Shown: positions 34,369 through 43,845, numbered from the stretch's first letter. The stretch: DNA of 64,000 nt from Cyclobacteriaceae bacterium (GCA_028285445.1 JANQPQ010000043.1:1-64000); one strand, 5' to 3'. Made by a program: numbers and translations. The notes: generated from the sequence alone by a model not told the origin.

Positions 34369-36588
34369 CTATTGAAGCTTAACCCACTGAGGGTTTACTT
34401 TTCCAATAAACGATTTTGATTGCGGATTGTAATGGATATCGTCATATAGCTGGGGGATGATACTAACCCCATCTAGATTCACAACTCCATACTTGCCCCC
34501 CTTCTTCACAATAGCTCTGTCCCCTCCAAAGTAGCGCAAGGCATCGTATCGAGGGATTATTAATTCCCTTCCGACCTTGTCGAGCAAACCAGTTTTACCA
34601 TTCTTTATTACCTGGTAATGGCCTGATTCCAGCCGGGTTATCTTTTGGTATTCAATCGGCTGCACCTCGGCGCCTTTCTTGTTGATAATCCCATATGCGT
34701 TATCTCTGCTTACAATAGCAATTCCACCATAGTAGTCAAAAACCTGGTCATAACTAGGTTGGACTACTATCCGCTCGTATTTATTCATGAACCCCCATCG
34801 GCCCAAAAGCTTAAAAGCAACCCGGCCTTCTTTAAACTTAGATATGCCTTCATAGCGATTAGCAATGCGCAGTTGATTATTGTAATCGATAAAGCCGTAG
34901 CCACTACCTAGTTTTATTCCAAAGAAGCCCTCAGATGGTTCGTGCAGTTCCTGGTAGTAGTTGTGGAAGGGAATAATGGTTGTGCCCTCAGTACTAACAG
35001 CACCCCAACGGCCATCTCGTAACACAATATTGATTTCGCCATCTTCAAAATCCGGAGCTTCAACTGTTTGAGTGCTGTCCATAACAGTACCCCTAAAATT
35101 TACATTCCAAAGAACGCTGTCTCCAATTTTCTCTTCGAAGTAATTACTGATCCTGGTTAATTCATTGTTGGTGAAATAGACCAAATCCCCTTCGAAAGAT
35201 CGTAGTTGAGTTTGTCGGCCGTCAGTTTGAGAATAGAGATTTGAGTTGACAATTTGAACATTCGACTTTTTCGGCAGCACAATCCAATCGCCATTTCTGT
35301 TTATGATTCCCGTTTCCCCATGAAAATTTACGACCGATTTATTCTCGGTGAAGTCTGTGACAGAGTTGTAAACGCAATGGATAACCTCCTGCCCGGTTCT
35401 GGTTATAAATCCCCACTTTCCTCGTCGTTTTACGGCAAATAGTCGGTCCTGGAACGGTCTGATTTGCTGATAGCCAAATTGCGTTTTCTTCACACCTAAT
35501 GTATCGTAAATGGACCACCGGTTGTCGCCTTTAGACTGGCGATTAACATAGGCAAAGCCTTCTTTGTAGTAGATGCTATCATAGACCGGCCTCAGAATGA
35601 TTTTGCCATCCGACTTCATCAGACCGAATTTATTATCCTTAACGATCACCGAAATTCCATCTTCTGCCCAAATAATTTCATGGAATGGATTAGTCAATTG
35701 TTGACCTTTCTTGTCCATTAGCCACTGATAATCACCGTTTTGCACCAAGTATAAGTCACCAACTGGGCGAATTTTATCAGCATCAAATTCAAGTTGTTTT
35801 TCATTGTCTCCATTGAGAATAACCCATTTTGAGAAGGCAAGTCCATTAACTCCCTCATCCGATATGCTGATGCTGTGAAACTGCGGGTTGGCAATAAGAT
35901 CTCCCGAAGGGTCCAGCAATCCACGGCGGCCATTGTGCAGTACTGAGACATGATCTCCGGCCATGGCTACGTTGTCCAGCTTAAAATCGTACTTTTTGTT
36001 TCCATCTCTGTCAAATATGGCCACCTGTCCCAATTCATTCTCTACCTTGAAAAGGTTGTCGTTGAGACCTGCGACTAACTTGAATTTAAATGGAATCAGG
36101 ATACGATTATCAGCACTTAACAGGCCCTGATAAAAGTTGGTTTTGTCTTTATAAGTAGCGACAAACCGCGATTTATAATGGGTGATACGGTGATACTGAT
36201 AGGGAATTACATTCTTGCCCTCAGTATTCATAACCCCGTAAAAATCTACCTTTGAAAAGGTGCCTTTCTTGGCGGCAATTACCAGGGGAGATGTTGTCTT
36301 CTCAAGAACGGTATATTCCGGGGCGGTTACCTTCTTGTTTTTTAGATTGATGAGCCCCCAAAGATCACCTTCTCTGTAACCAATAACATCTCTCAAAGGT
36401 TGATCCTGCCTGTTCGACCATCCGAGATCATCATACCTCACTGGAATAATGATATTTCCCTTAGCGTCTACCAGTCCCTTCTTTTTGTCTTTGATGATGA
36501 TCTGATAAGCATCTTCCGGAGCAGCCAGCAGGCCTGATACCATCAAAACAAATATTAAGGAAAGGGTTACTCTTGCCTGTTTTTTCAA
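34369..36588 (-). CDS. Exported WG-repeat protein
   Basis: About 739 residues from a TTG at 36588, giving MKKQARVTLSLIFVLMVSGLLAAPE, a standard signal peptide. The body is built from WG-repeat units of about 25-40 residues, such as KDKKKGLVDAKGNIIIPVRYD, KFGLMKSDGKIILRPVYDSI, GRWGFMNKYERIVVQPSYDQV and GKYGVVNLDGVSIIPQLYDDI. WG repeats form beta-hairpin arrays thought to bind proteins or glycans; no enzyme domain is seen. The longest frame starts at TTG 36621, but a perfect TATTTTTG element ends at 36624, so that codon would lie at or before the transcript start. It is convergent with floA. Function unknown. Confidence 0.87.
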   Translation of the reverse strand: MKKQARVTLSLIFVLMVSGLLAAPEDAYQIIIKDKKKGLVDAKGNIIIPVRYDDLGWSNRQDQPLRDVIGYREGDLWGLINLKNKKVTAPEYTVLEKTTSPLVIAAKKGTFSKVDFYGVMNTEGKNVIPYQYHRITHYKSRFVATYKDKTNFYQGLLSADNRILIPFKFKLVAGLNDNLFKVENELGQVAIFDRDGNKKYDFKLDNVAMAGDHVSVLHNGRRGLLDPSGDLIANPQFHSISISDEGVNGLAFSKWVILNGDNEKQLEFDADKIRPVGDLYLVQNGDYQWLMDKKGQQLTNPFHEIIWAEDGISVIVKDNKFGLMKSDGKIILRPVYDSIYYKEGFAYVNRQSKGDNRWSIYDTLGVKKTQFGYQQIRPFQDRLFAVKRRGKWGFITRTGQEVIHCVYNSVTDFTENKSVVNFHGETGIINRNGDWIVLPKKSNVQIVNSNLYSQTDGRQTQLRSFEGDLVYFTNNELTRISNYFEEKIGDSVLWNVNFRGTVMDSTQTVEAPDFEDGEINIVLRDGRWGAVSTEGTTIIPFHNYYQELHEPSEGFFGIKLGSGYGFIDYNNQLRIANRYEGISKFKEGRVAFKLLGRWGFMNKYERIVVQPSYDQVFDYYGGIAIVSRDNAYGIINKKGAEVQPIEYQKITRLESGHYQVIKNGKTGLLDKVGRELIIPRYDALRYFGGDRAIVKKGGKYGVVNLDGVSIIPQLYDDIHYNPQSKSFIGKVNPQWVKLQ

Positions 36589-36623
36589 TTCAACCAACCT
36601 ATAGGAATTGACTACAATCAATT

Positions 36624-36631
36624 CAAAAATA
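36624..36631 (-). promoter_or_regulatory. -7 element for the WG-repeat gene
   Basis: Minus-strand TATTTTTG, a perfect TAnnTTTG match, 35 bp before the preferred TTG start at 36588. No standard -33 TTG. Position argues against the upstream TTG at 36621. Confidence 0.45.
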
Positions 36632-36708
36632 ACTTATCCAGTGAATTAAGTTGATCAATACCACGTTTAGTATCTGATATTCCTCATGGAAACTTTACCG
36701 CAGTTCCT

Positions 36709-36716
36709 TAATTTTG
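36709..36716 (+). promoter_or_regulatory. -7 element for the MBL-rhodanese gene
   Basis: TAATTTTG, a perfect TAnnTTTG match, 22 bp before the ATG at 36739. The -33 box is not obvious. Confidence 0.45.
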
Positions 36717-36738
36717 GAACCCTTAAACAAATTAAAGC

Positions 36739-38109
36739 ATGTACGTAGAGCAAATCTATACCGGTTGTTTAGCAGAAGCCTCCTACTATATTGAATCAGA
36801 TGGAGAGGTAGCAATTATAGACCCCATAAGAGAAACAGAGCCCTATTTGCAAAAAGCAAATACCAGGAGTGGAAAGATCAAATATGTATTCGAGACACAC
36901 TTCCATGCTGATTTTGTATCTGGTCATATAGATCTGGCTAAGAAAAGTGGGGGGCAGATTGTCTACGGACCACAGGCCAACACTGCTTATGAAGTTTACA
37001 ACGCCAAAGACGGCGAGGTATTTTCATTAGGAAAGGTCAAGATTACCGCTTTGCATACACCAGGTCACACTCCCGAGTCAACCTGCTATTTGCTTACTGA
37101 TGAGCATGGTAAAGACTATGCAATATTCACTGGTGACACTTTGTTTGTAGGTGATGTAGGCAGGCCTGACTTGCTTGATGGAGTAATGAGCAAGGAAGAC
37201 CTGGCAGGTATGATGTACGAATCGCTAAACAACAAAATTAAGCCGTTGGCAGATGACGTGATAGTGTATCCTGCCCATGGTCCTGGTTCAGCTTGCGGTA
37301 AAAACATTGGTTCAGAGACCTTTAGCACCATTGGAGAGCAAAGAGCACACAACTACGCCCTACAGGAAATGTCCAAAGAGGAATTCATCGCCAAAGTCAC
37401 GGAGGGTATTGTACCACCTCCAAAATACTTCTTTGAAGATGCAAGAATCAATAAGCAAGGGTATCAATCGTTAGACGAAGTGCTAGAACATAATTTACAG
37501 CCTCTAAGTGCAGAAGAGTTTGGGGCAGAAACAGCAAACAGTATCCTGCTAGATACTCGTGGTGCCAATGATTTTGAGAAGGGCTTTATTCCGGGCTCAG
37601 TTAATATAGGATTGGACGGCGACTACGCGGTTTGGGTAGGTACTTTGTTAGATATTAACAAACCCATTGTTCTGGTAACTGATGAAGGAAAAGAGAAGGA
37701 AGCGGTGGCAAGATTGGCCAGAGTCGGTTTTGAGAACGTCAGGGGATATCTCGATGGTGGTTTCGCGGCTTGGAAAAACGCTAACAAGCCTGTAGATAAC
37801 ATACAATCAATCGCCGCATCAGAGGTAAAACAGATGGCGGCCGACGGGGCGCAATTGCTGGATGTAAGAAGACCAGGAGAATGGAGCACCAGCCATGTAT
37901 CGGGAGCTAAGCATCTTTCTCTCGCCAACATTGAAGAGGGCCTCAATGAGTTTGACCCTAAACAACCTTATTTGGTGCATTGCCTTGGCGGCTATAGATC
38001 CATGATCGCATCTTCCATCCTAAAAAAACACGGCTTCGAAAAACCTATCAACGTCTACGGGGGCTTTAGAGAAATGGCGGAGACAGACTTAAAAATGGAG
38101 TTAGGCTAA
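36739..38109 (+). CDS. Metallo-beta-lactamase-fold hydrolase with two rhodanese domains (persulfide dioxygenase/BigR-type)
   Basis: 456 residues. Residues 1-250 are an ETHE1/glyoxalase II-like MBL domain with metal ligands H54, H56, D58 (THFHADFVSGH), H110 (HTPGH), D133 (TGDTLF) and H180 (PAHGPGS). Two rhodanese modules follow at about 255-350 and 355-456. The second keeps its active-site Cys415 (HCLGGYRS). The first has no Cys at the equivalent place (VLVTDEGKEKE) and is probably structural. MBL-rhodanese fusions oxidise persulfide (glutathione or CoA persulfide) and transfer sulfur, so a role in sulfide or reactive-sulfur detoxification is likely. ATG start. It is transcribed alone, divergent from the WG-repeat gene. 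Confidence 0.93.
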   Translation: MYVEQIYTGCLAEASYYIESDGEVAIIDPIRETEPYLQKANTRSGKIKYVFETHFHADFVSGHIDLAKKSGGQIVYGPQANTAYEVYNAKDGEVFSLGKVKITALHTPGHTPESTCYLLTDEHGKDYAIFTGDTLFVGDVGRPDLLDGVMSKEDLAGMMYESLNNKIKPLADDVIVYPAHGPGSACGKNIGSETFSTIGEQRAHNYALQEMSKEEFIAKVTEGIVPPPKYFFEDARINKQGYQSLDEVLEHNLQPLSAEEFGAETANSILLDTRGANDFEKGFIPGSVNIGLDGDYAVWVGTLLDINKPIVLVTDEGKEKEAVARLARVGFENVRGYLDGGFAAWKNANKPVDNIQSIAASEVKQMAADGAQLLDVRRPGEWSTSHVSGAKHLSLANIEEGLNEFDPKQPYLVHCLGGYRSMIASSILKKHGFEKPINVYGGFREMAETDLKMELG

Positions 38110-38206
38110 CTGCTTGATCTCTTTCCACCAGCAACGTATTTATTCTTCTCAATTTAGTTTTTCTACGATATGGTTATATTTATAAACAATATAATTATAT
38201 TGATTT

Positions 38207-39100
38207 GTGAGGAAAATAAGATTTTGGGTTCGAAACTACTTCGGCTTTTCCAAAACTGAGACCAACGGATTTGTTATCCTCCTTCCACTATTGACGGCCA
38301 TCACGTTTTTTCCGGCTGCAATGGATCTTTTTTGGCCACATCAGCCGATCACCAAACACGATCAACTAGTGTTAGACAGTCTCTATGCATTGATACCGTC
38401 GGGGAGTGAGAAACCCTCTCCTGTTAAAGACACCTTATTCGCCTTTGATCCAAATACCGCTTCAAAGCGTGACCTGGTAGCCCTAGGTCTTAGCCAGCAA
38501 GTGGTAAATAATATACTCAACTACCGACGAAAGGGAGGAACATTTAAGGTGAAGGCAGACTTTAAAAAAATCTATGGGTTACAGACTAACACTTACAAAA
38601 GGTTGAAGCCAGTACTGCAGTTGCCCGACAAGATTAGTCGAACAAAAGCAAATCAAAACAAGCAGCAAAACCCAGTAAAGCGACCAGCTAAACAAATTGT
38701 AAAATTCGATATCAATTTGGCCGACACCATACAACTGCAAGCCATCAAAGGAATTGGAAGTGTGTTATCTTCCAGAATACTAAACTTCCGAGACCGGCTG
38801 GGTGGTTTTGTCTCATTAGAACAACTTTCAGAGGTGTATGGCTTGCAGGAAGAAGCGCTTGCCAGATTAGTGGCGGAATGCTATGTCTCGAATGCGTTTC
38901 AACCTAACCGTATACAAATCAATTCCTTAACTATAAAGGAATTATCATCTCATCCCTATATAAGCTGGAACCTCGCGAAAGCCCTCTACAATTACCGCCG
39001 TCAACATGGCAATTTCACATCACGACAAAACCTCGAGCAGGTTGAACTGGTAAGTGATTCCTTGGCTACCAAACTGACACCGTACATTAGCTGGCGATAA
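38207..39100 (+). CDS. Membrane-anchored protein with three helix-hairpin-helix motifs (ComEA-like)
   Basis: 297 residues. A basic N-terminus and a hydrophobic helix (about 20-40) are followed by three related blocks of about 65 residues: FDPNTASKRDLVALGLSQQ (about 83), FDINLADTIQLQAIKGIGSV (about 168) and IQINSLTIKELSSHPYISWN (about 240), each with the N-x-A/T...L..L...I/A...I..YR pattern of ComEA-type HhH domains. HhH motifs bind DNA non-specifically; ComEA is the periplasmic DNA receptor in natural transformation, but single HhH proteins of this type are widespread in Bacteroidota without proof of that role. The start is GTG at 38207. Confidence 0.85.
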   Translation: MRKIRFWVRNYFGFSKTETNGFVILLPLLTAITFFPAAMDLFWPHQPITKHDQLVLDSLYALIPSGSEKPSPVKDTLFAFDPNTASKRDLVALGLSQQVVNNILNYRRKGGTFKVKADFKKIYGLQTNTYKRLKPVLQLPDKISRTKANQNKQQNPVKRPAKQIVKFDINLADTIQLQAIKGIGSVLSSRILNFRDRLGGFVSLEQLSEVYGLQEEALARLVAECYVSNAFQPNRIQINSLTIKELSSHPYISWNLAKALYNYRRQHGNFTSRQNLEQVELVSDSLATKLTPYISWR

Positions 39101-39142
39101 TATTGATAGTGTACACGTGATGTGTCTAAATTTTCGTTAAAT

Positions 39143-39150
39143 TATTTTTG
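39143..39150 (+). promoter_or_regulatory. -7 element for the large helicase gene
   Basis: TATTTTTG, a perfect TAnnTTTG match, 16 bp before the ATG at 39167. No clear -33 box. Confidence 0.45.
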
Positions 39151-39166
39151 AAGGCGCCCTAGCTTC

Positions 39167-42100
39167 ATGTACAAGATCTTGCAATCTTATCTTAGACGAC
39201 TAACTAACCTTTCTGGCAACAATAGGTCATTGTTATTTCTCCGTCTCATCTCAGACCAGACGCTTGATGTGCATGCTTTCGACTTTCAAAACGGACAGCC
39301 CTCTTTCTCAATAATAGAAGGGTTAATTGCCAGAAAAAAAAAGATAGAGTTATGCAAGACCGCAGATAGCCGCGATGAAGACACCAACAATCTTAGCAAA
39401 CGGTTAAAGAAACTGGTGCGCATTGATAAGTTCATTTTTGAAGAGCGCGGCTCAAAAGATCTTTATGTTGGGTGGCCATTTTTACGCGGTAAGTTCGCTG
39501 ATGGCACCCTGGTGCGGGCACCTCTCATGTTCTTTCCAGTAGCACTGGTTTCAGATGACAAACATTGGTACCTGGAGCTTCGCCCGAATGTGAACATAAC
39601 ACTTAACAAGTCCTTCTTACTTGCCTACTCCTATTTCAACCAAACTAATGTTGATGAAGAGTTAATAGAAAGAGTGTTTGACGATTATGATACCGATAGT
39701 ACCGTATTTAGAACCGAGCTATACCAGATTTTTAAGGATAGTCCTGTCGAGATAAATTTTAATCAGGACAATTTTACTGATAAGCTTACTCCTTTCAGAA
39801 ATTTCAAAAAGTCGGAATTTGATGAGGACCAAAAGAACGGAGAGTTAAAACTCTACCCCGAAGCGGCTCTGGGTATCTTCCCACAGGCCGGATCTCATCT
39901 GGTGCCTGACTACCTGGCATTACTGGAGCGAAAGAATATCCAGGATCTGGAGGAGTTCTTCATCAGCAAGTCAATAGCGGAGGAGTCAGATAAGGAGGAT
40001 TTCAGAAAAGACAACTTTACCTACTTACATAAAGTGAAGGAGGAGCAGACTTTTACCCCCTTCAAAATGGACGCCTACCAGGAAAATGCCTTGAAGGCAA
40101 TTAAGAAAGGCAATTCGTTGGTTGTGCAAGGGCCTCCCGGCACTGGCAAGTCTCAACTGATCTGCAACCTCATTGCAGATTTTATTGCCAGGGGAAGAAA
40201 TGTGCTGTTGGTAAGCCAGAAAAGAGCTGCTCTCGATATAGTCTACCAGAGACTGGAAGAGCAGGACATCAACGATTTCGCTGCCTTGGTGCACGACTTT
40301 AAGAACGACCGAAAAAGCCTCTATGAGAAAATAAGTACGCAGATTGACAGGCTCGATGAGTATAAGTACAAGAACAATAGTCTCGACGCCATCCAACTGG
40401 AAAGGAAGTTTACCCAATTAAGCAGAAGGATTGATCAGATTAGCGAAGAGTTAGAAGAGTTCAAGTCAATATTATTTGATGAAAGCGAATGTGGTATTTC
40501 GGTAAAACAACTTTATCTGACATCTGACCTGAACGCGCCAGCTATAAATGTTAGACAGGAATACAAAAATTTCAATTTTGCAGAGCTAGATGAATTCCTG
40601 ATTAATCTTCGAAGTTACGCAGATTACGCCTCCAGCTTTCGGCAAGAAGGATATAGCTGGATAGATCGCAAGCCGTTTACCAATTATGGTCTCAATGAAC
40701 TGCAGCGGATGGTCGATATTTTGGAGGAAATCCCGGAATTTGCCTCGGTCATTTCAGCAGGTGTTCATAGGGCGATAGGCCAAAATATTGATTTTGAGAC
40801 AGCAGGATATATTTTGGAGAGGAGAGAACAAGTACTGGAGATGTTGCACCATTTAGGTTTGCCTGAAAGTTATAAGTACTTCTCCCACATGGCGCCTTAC
40901 GCCGATAGCGACACAGATCCGCTTAGTTTGTCAAATACTGAGCGGGTATTGCTGGATTGCTTTAATAATGAAGGACTGGAATCTAACCTGGCGCAATCAG
41001 AATTGGGTAAATTCCAGGAAGCGCTGCAGAGGCGTATGGATGCCACTAAAAGCCCAATAAAATTTCTCAGTTGGCTGTTCGTGTCCAAAGACAAGCAGTT
41101 TCTCAGGCGCATTCTCGCCGCCAACGGCCTCAAGCCTAACCGGCAGGGTTATAGAATGTTGGTTAAGAAAATTGACAACCGCCTCAACTTCGAACACAAT
41201 CTAACCAAGCTCAAAGAGAGGGCCTGGATTATTGATATTCCCGCAACTTATCAAAAAGGTGTATTTCAGAATTGGTTCCACGCCGTGAAAGATGCTCTAA
41301 GGGCGAAGCTCATTTTCAATTCAGTCAGGAACTTTAAGGACTACTTCAATCCGCAAAACCTCACATTCGAGCAACTGAAAGCAAAGCTCAATGAGCTATT
41401 TGAAGTAATCGATCCAATTCCCCAAAAGCTTGCCGAATGGAGAACATACTTAAGTGATAAGCAGCTCAATAGCCTTTTCAATGACAAAGTGGTGGCATCG
41501 GAGTTGATTAAGATACTCAAGAAGGATTTCGACTCATTGTGTGAATTTGACAATCTGCAAGCCAACTTCGCACCGCACCAGTGGAAGGTAATTGATAATA
41601 TTTATACTGAAAGTGAAGAATCTTTAGATGCACCAGCTGTGGAGGCCATTTTTCAGAACAGTGTGCGGTTGGCATGGATCGATCACATCGAAACAAAATA
41701 CCCAATACTGCGATCGGTATCTTCTTTGAAGTTTCAAAAGCTTGAAGCAGAGCTACAACATGCGGTTAGAGATAAGCTCAAAATTAGTCGGGAGATATTG
41801 CTGTTAAGAGCGCGGGAAAGAACCTACCAGGATGTACAGTACAACCGCCTTAATAACATGGTTACATATCGTGATCTAAAACATCAGGTGACCAAGAAAC
41901 GTCAAGTTTGGCCCTTGAGAAAGCTGCTTTCCAATTTCTCCCATGAAATATTCGATCTGGTCCCTTGCTGGTTAGGGTCGCCAGAGTCTGTTTCTGCTAT
42001 ATTCCCTATTGAAGGGCTGTTTGACCTGGTTGTGTTTGACGAGGCCTCCCAGGCATTCTCGGAGAAGGGCATACCGGCAATGTATAGGGGCAGGCAAGTG

Positions 42101-43198
42101 GTGATAGCGGGTGACAGCAAACAGCTAAGACCAAATGATCTTTACAAGGTAAGATGGGAGGAGGAAGAAATGGACTCTGCCGCTTTAGAAGTAGATTCTT
42201 TGCTGGAGCTTGCGGAGCAGTATCTGATGAATGTTCAATTGAAAGGGCACTACCGCAGTAAAACCCTGGACCTGATTGAATTTTCAAACCAGCATTTTTA
42301 CAAAGGCCGGCTGCGCCTGTTGCCAGACAGCAATATTGTAAACAGGAACGAACCAGCTATCGTTTACGACAAAGTTGATGGTATTTGGGAAAACAATATT
42401 AACGATATCGAAGCGCGTAAAGTGGTTAGTTTGGTGCTCCACTTGCTAGAAACCAGCGAAGATAAAGACATCGGAGTTGTGACTTTTAACGCAAAACAGC
42501 AGGTGCATATTCTGGATGTGCTTGAAGAGGAGGCTGCCGAAAGGAAAGTAGCTATTCCAAATAACCTTTTCGTAAAGAACATCGAAAACGTACAGGGCGA
42601 TGAGCGGGATATTATCATATTCTCCACCGGATATGGCCCTGATAAAAATGGGAAGGTGATAATGCAATTTGGCAGTTTGAATGTAGAGGGTGGAGAGAAT
42701 AGGCTTAATGTGGCCATTACAAGAGCCAGAGAGAAGATATACGTTGTAAGTAGCATTTATCCACAACAATTAAGAACCGATGAGGTGAGAAATGAAGGCC
42801 CCCGGTTGCTAAAAGACTACCTGCAATACGCGCTTCAGGTCTCTGAGGGTAAATTCAAACCCTCACTACCTCCATCAGAGAAGCACCATGCTGATTGGTA
42901 TCTAAAACGGCGCATTGAAGCGTGGACGAAAGAGGCCCTCGGTGATTATCAGTTTAAGGAGGAACTTCCCTTTGCTGATCTGACTATTAGAGAAAATGGC
43001 AAATACCTGGGCCTGGTAGTGACTGATGATGATCTATATCATCAAAGTGTTTCTATTAAGGAAATGCATGTTTATAAGCCGTTTGCACTGAGTAATAAGA
43101 ATTGGAAATTCAAAGGCGTGTTTAGTAGAGAGTTTTGGAATGATCCGGAAAAAGTAAAAGAAAGTATTACTCGGTTTGTCAGCCTCAACAGTCAGTAA
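39167..43198 (+). CDS. Very large SF1 (DNA2/UPF1-like) helicase with DUF4011-like N-terminus
   Basis: 1,343 residues. The N-terminus (YLRRLTNLSGNNRSLLFLRL and later GTLVRAPLMFFPVAL) resembles the DUF4011-type lead domain of giant SF1 helicases. Walker A is GPPGTGKS at 322-329 (K328); about 620 residues later come the DEAS Walker B (VVFDEASQAF, D958/E959), AGDSKQLRP, GHYRSK, VQGDERDIIIFSTGYG and the motif VI block NVAITRAREKIYV (about 1180). The C-terminal 100 residues could be a decayed Vsr/PD-(D/E)xK-like nuclease domain, but I see no complete catalytic set. The long insert between motifs I and II is mostly helical. It is probably a nucleic-acid helicase in repair or defence; neighbours give no defence partners. 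Confidence 0.85.
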   Translation: MYKILQSYLRRLTNLSGNNRSLLFLRLISDQTLDVHAFDFQNGQPSFSIIEGLIARKKKIELCKTADSRDEDTNNLSKRLKKLVRIDKFIFEERGSKDLYVGWPFLRGKFADGTLVRAPLMFFPVALVSDDKHWYLELRPNVNITLNKSFLLAYSYFNQTNVDEELIERVFDDYDTDSTVFRTELYQIFKDSPVEINFNQDNFTDKLTPFRNFKKSEFDEDQKNGELKLYPEAALGIFPQAGSHLVPDYLALLERKNIQDLEEFFISKSIAEESDKEDFRKDNFTYLHKVKEEQTFTPFKMDAYQENALKAIKKGNSLVVQGPPGTGKSQLICNLIADFIARGRNVLLVSQKRAALDIVYQRLEEQDINDFAALVHDFKNDRKSLYEKISTQIDRLDEYKYKNNSLDAIQLERKFTQLSRRIDQISEELEEFKSILFDESECGISVKQLYLTSDLNAPAINVRQEYKNFNFAELDEFLINLRSYADYASSFRQEGYSWIDRKPFTNYGLNELQRMVDILEEIPEFASVISAGVHRAIGQNIDFETAGYILERREQVLEMLHHLGLPESYKYFSHMAPYADSDTDPLSLSNTERVLLDCFNNEGLESNLAQSELGKFQEALQRRMDATKSPIKFLSWLFVSKDKQFLRRILAANGLKPNRQGYRMLVKKIDNRLNFEHNLTKLKERAWIIDIPATYQKGVFQNWFHAVKDALRAKLIFNSVRNFKDYFNPQNLTFEQLKAKLNELFEVIDPIPQKLAEWRTYLSDKQLNSLFNDKVVASELIKILKKDFDSLCEFDNLQANFAPHQWKVIDNIYTESEESLDAPAVEAIFQNSVRLAWIDHIETKYPILRSVSSLKFQKLEAELQHAVRDKLKISREILLLRARERTYQDVQYNRLNNMVTYRDLKHQVTKKRQVWPLRKLLSNFSHEIFDLVPCWLGSPESVSAIFPIEGLFDLVVFDEASQAFSEKGIPAMYRGRQVVIAGDSKQLRPNDLYKVRWEEEEMDSAALEVDSLLELAEQYLMNVQLKGHYRSKTLDLIEFSNQHFYKGRLRLLPDSNIVNRNEPAIVYDKVDGIWENNINDIEARKVVSLVLHLLETSEDKDIGVVTFNAKQQVHILDVLEEEAAERKVAIPNNLFVKNIENVQGDERDIIIFSTGYGPDKNGKVIMQFGSLNVEGGENRLNVAITRAREKIYVVSSIYPQQLRTDEVRNEGPRLLKDYLQYALQVSEGKFKPSLPPSEKHHADWYLKRRIEAWTKEALGDYQFKEELPFADLTIRENGKYLGLVVTDDDLYHQSVSIKEMHVYKPFALSNKNWKFKGVFSREFWNDPEKVKESITRFVSLNSQ

Positions 43199-43767
43199 CC
43201 AACCTTTTTCAGTAATAGCAGCAACTCGTAGTCACTCAATTTTTCCAGGGCCAAAACGGAGGCAAAGGCATCACCATCAAGGCCCAACGCTTTGGCAAAG
43301 GCTGATTCCGTATTTTCACCTTTCGTTTTGAGTCCAACAACATCTTCCCCTAGTTTAGGCCTACCCAGTTCTAACAATCTTTTTTCAACCACCATGTGTC
43401 TAAAAGCCCATTGCTCAGTACTTGGGATTGACTGTCCAAAGATTTCTACTGGTAAATTCTTATAAACGAATTTGCAAACCAGGGAAGGGATACCTCGGAT
43501 CAGTTTGAGATTAATAATTAAGGCAACCTTGCCACTTAAATGAGTTTCAATTGCGCTTCTTAGTTCCATTAAATCAGTAGCACAACAGCATATATCCAAA
43601 TCACTTTTTTCCGTGCTGATCGCAATTGGTATTGAACCGGTAATGACGGGACCGTAAGGAGACAATCCTGAGGCCAGCTCTAGTTCTGTCCAAACTGCAG
43701 CGGCTAGTCGTTGAGTGTCATTGCCACTACTTAAGGAAGCCGGATCATACCAGGTCTTTATTTTCAT
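43192..43767 (-). CDS. DUF4269 nucleotidyltransferase-like protein
   Basis: 191 residues from the ATG at 43767 (a TTG one codon earlier is less likely). Residues 44-60 carry GSIPIAISTEKSDLDI, the GS...DxD pattern of the nucleotidyltransferase superfamily (G45, S46, D57, D59), and the rest matches the DUF4269 family with VEIFGQSIPSTEQWAFRHM and RLLELGRPKLGEDV. The biochemical target is not known. It converges on the helicase gene with a 7-bp overlap of coding ends. Confidence 0.85.
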   Translation of the reverse strand: MKIKTWYDPASLSSGNDTQRLAAAVWTELELASGLSPYGPVITGSIPIAISTEKSDLDICCCATDLMELRSAIETHLSGKVALIINLKLIRGIPSLVCKFVYKNLPVEIFGQSIPSTEQWAFRHMVVEKRLLELGRPKLGEDVVGLKTKGENTESAFAKALGLDGDAFASVLALEKLSDYELLLLLKKVGY

Positions 43768-43828
43768 CAACAGAGAAAGCCAGGTAAAAAAGACAGGGAA
43801 ATGGAAACCCTTGGATAAGATAGTGGTC

Positions 43829-43845
43829 TTTCACCTTAGGTGAAA
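43829..43845. promoter_or_regulatory. 17-bp inverted repeat upstream of the head-GIN lipoprotein (candidate operator)
   Basis: TTTCACCT-T-AGGTGAAA: two perfect 8-bp arms around one base, 18 bp before the ATG at 43864. The one-base centre makes an RNA hairpin unlikely and favours a dimeric DNA-binding site. I see no TAnnTTTG element in the 96-bp gap, so this gene may be regulated differently from its neighbours. Confidence 0.4.

Noticed and set aside
39167-43770. Defence island centred on the large helicase and the nucleotidyltransferase-like gene.
   Set aside because: The two are convergent, not an operon, and the flanks are a DNA-binding HhH protein and a head-GIN lipoprotein with core genes around. 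No nuclease, methylase or sensor partner is present.
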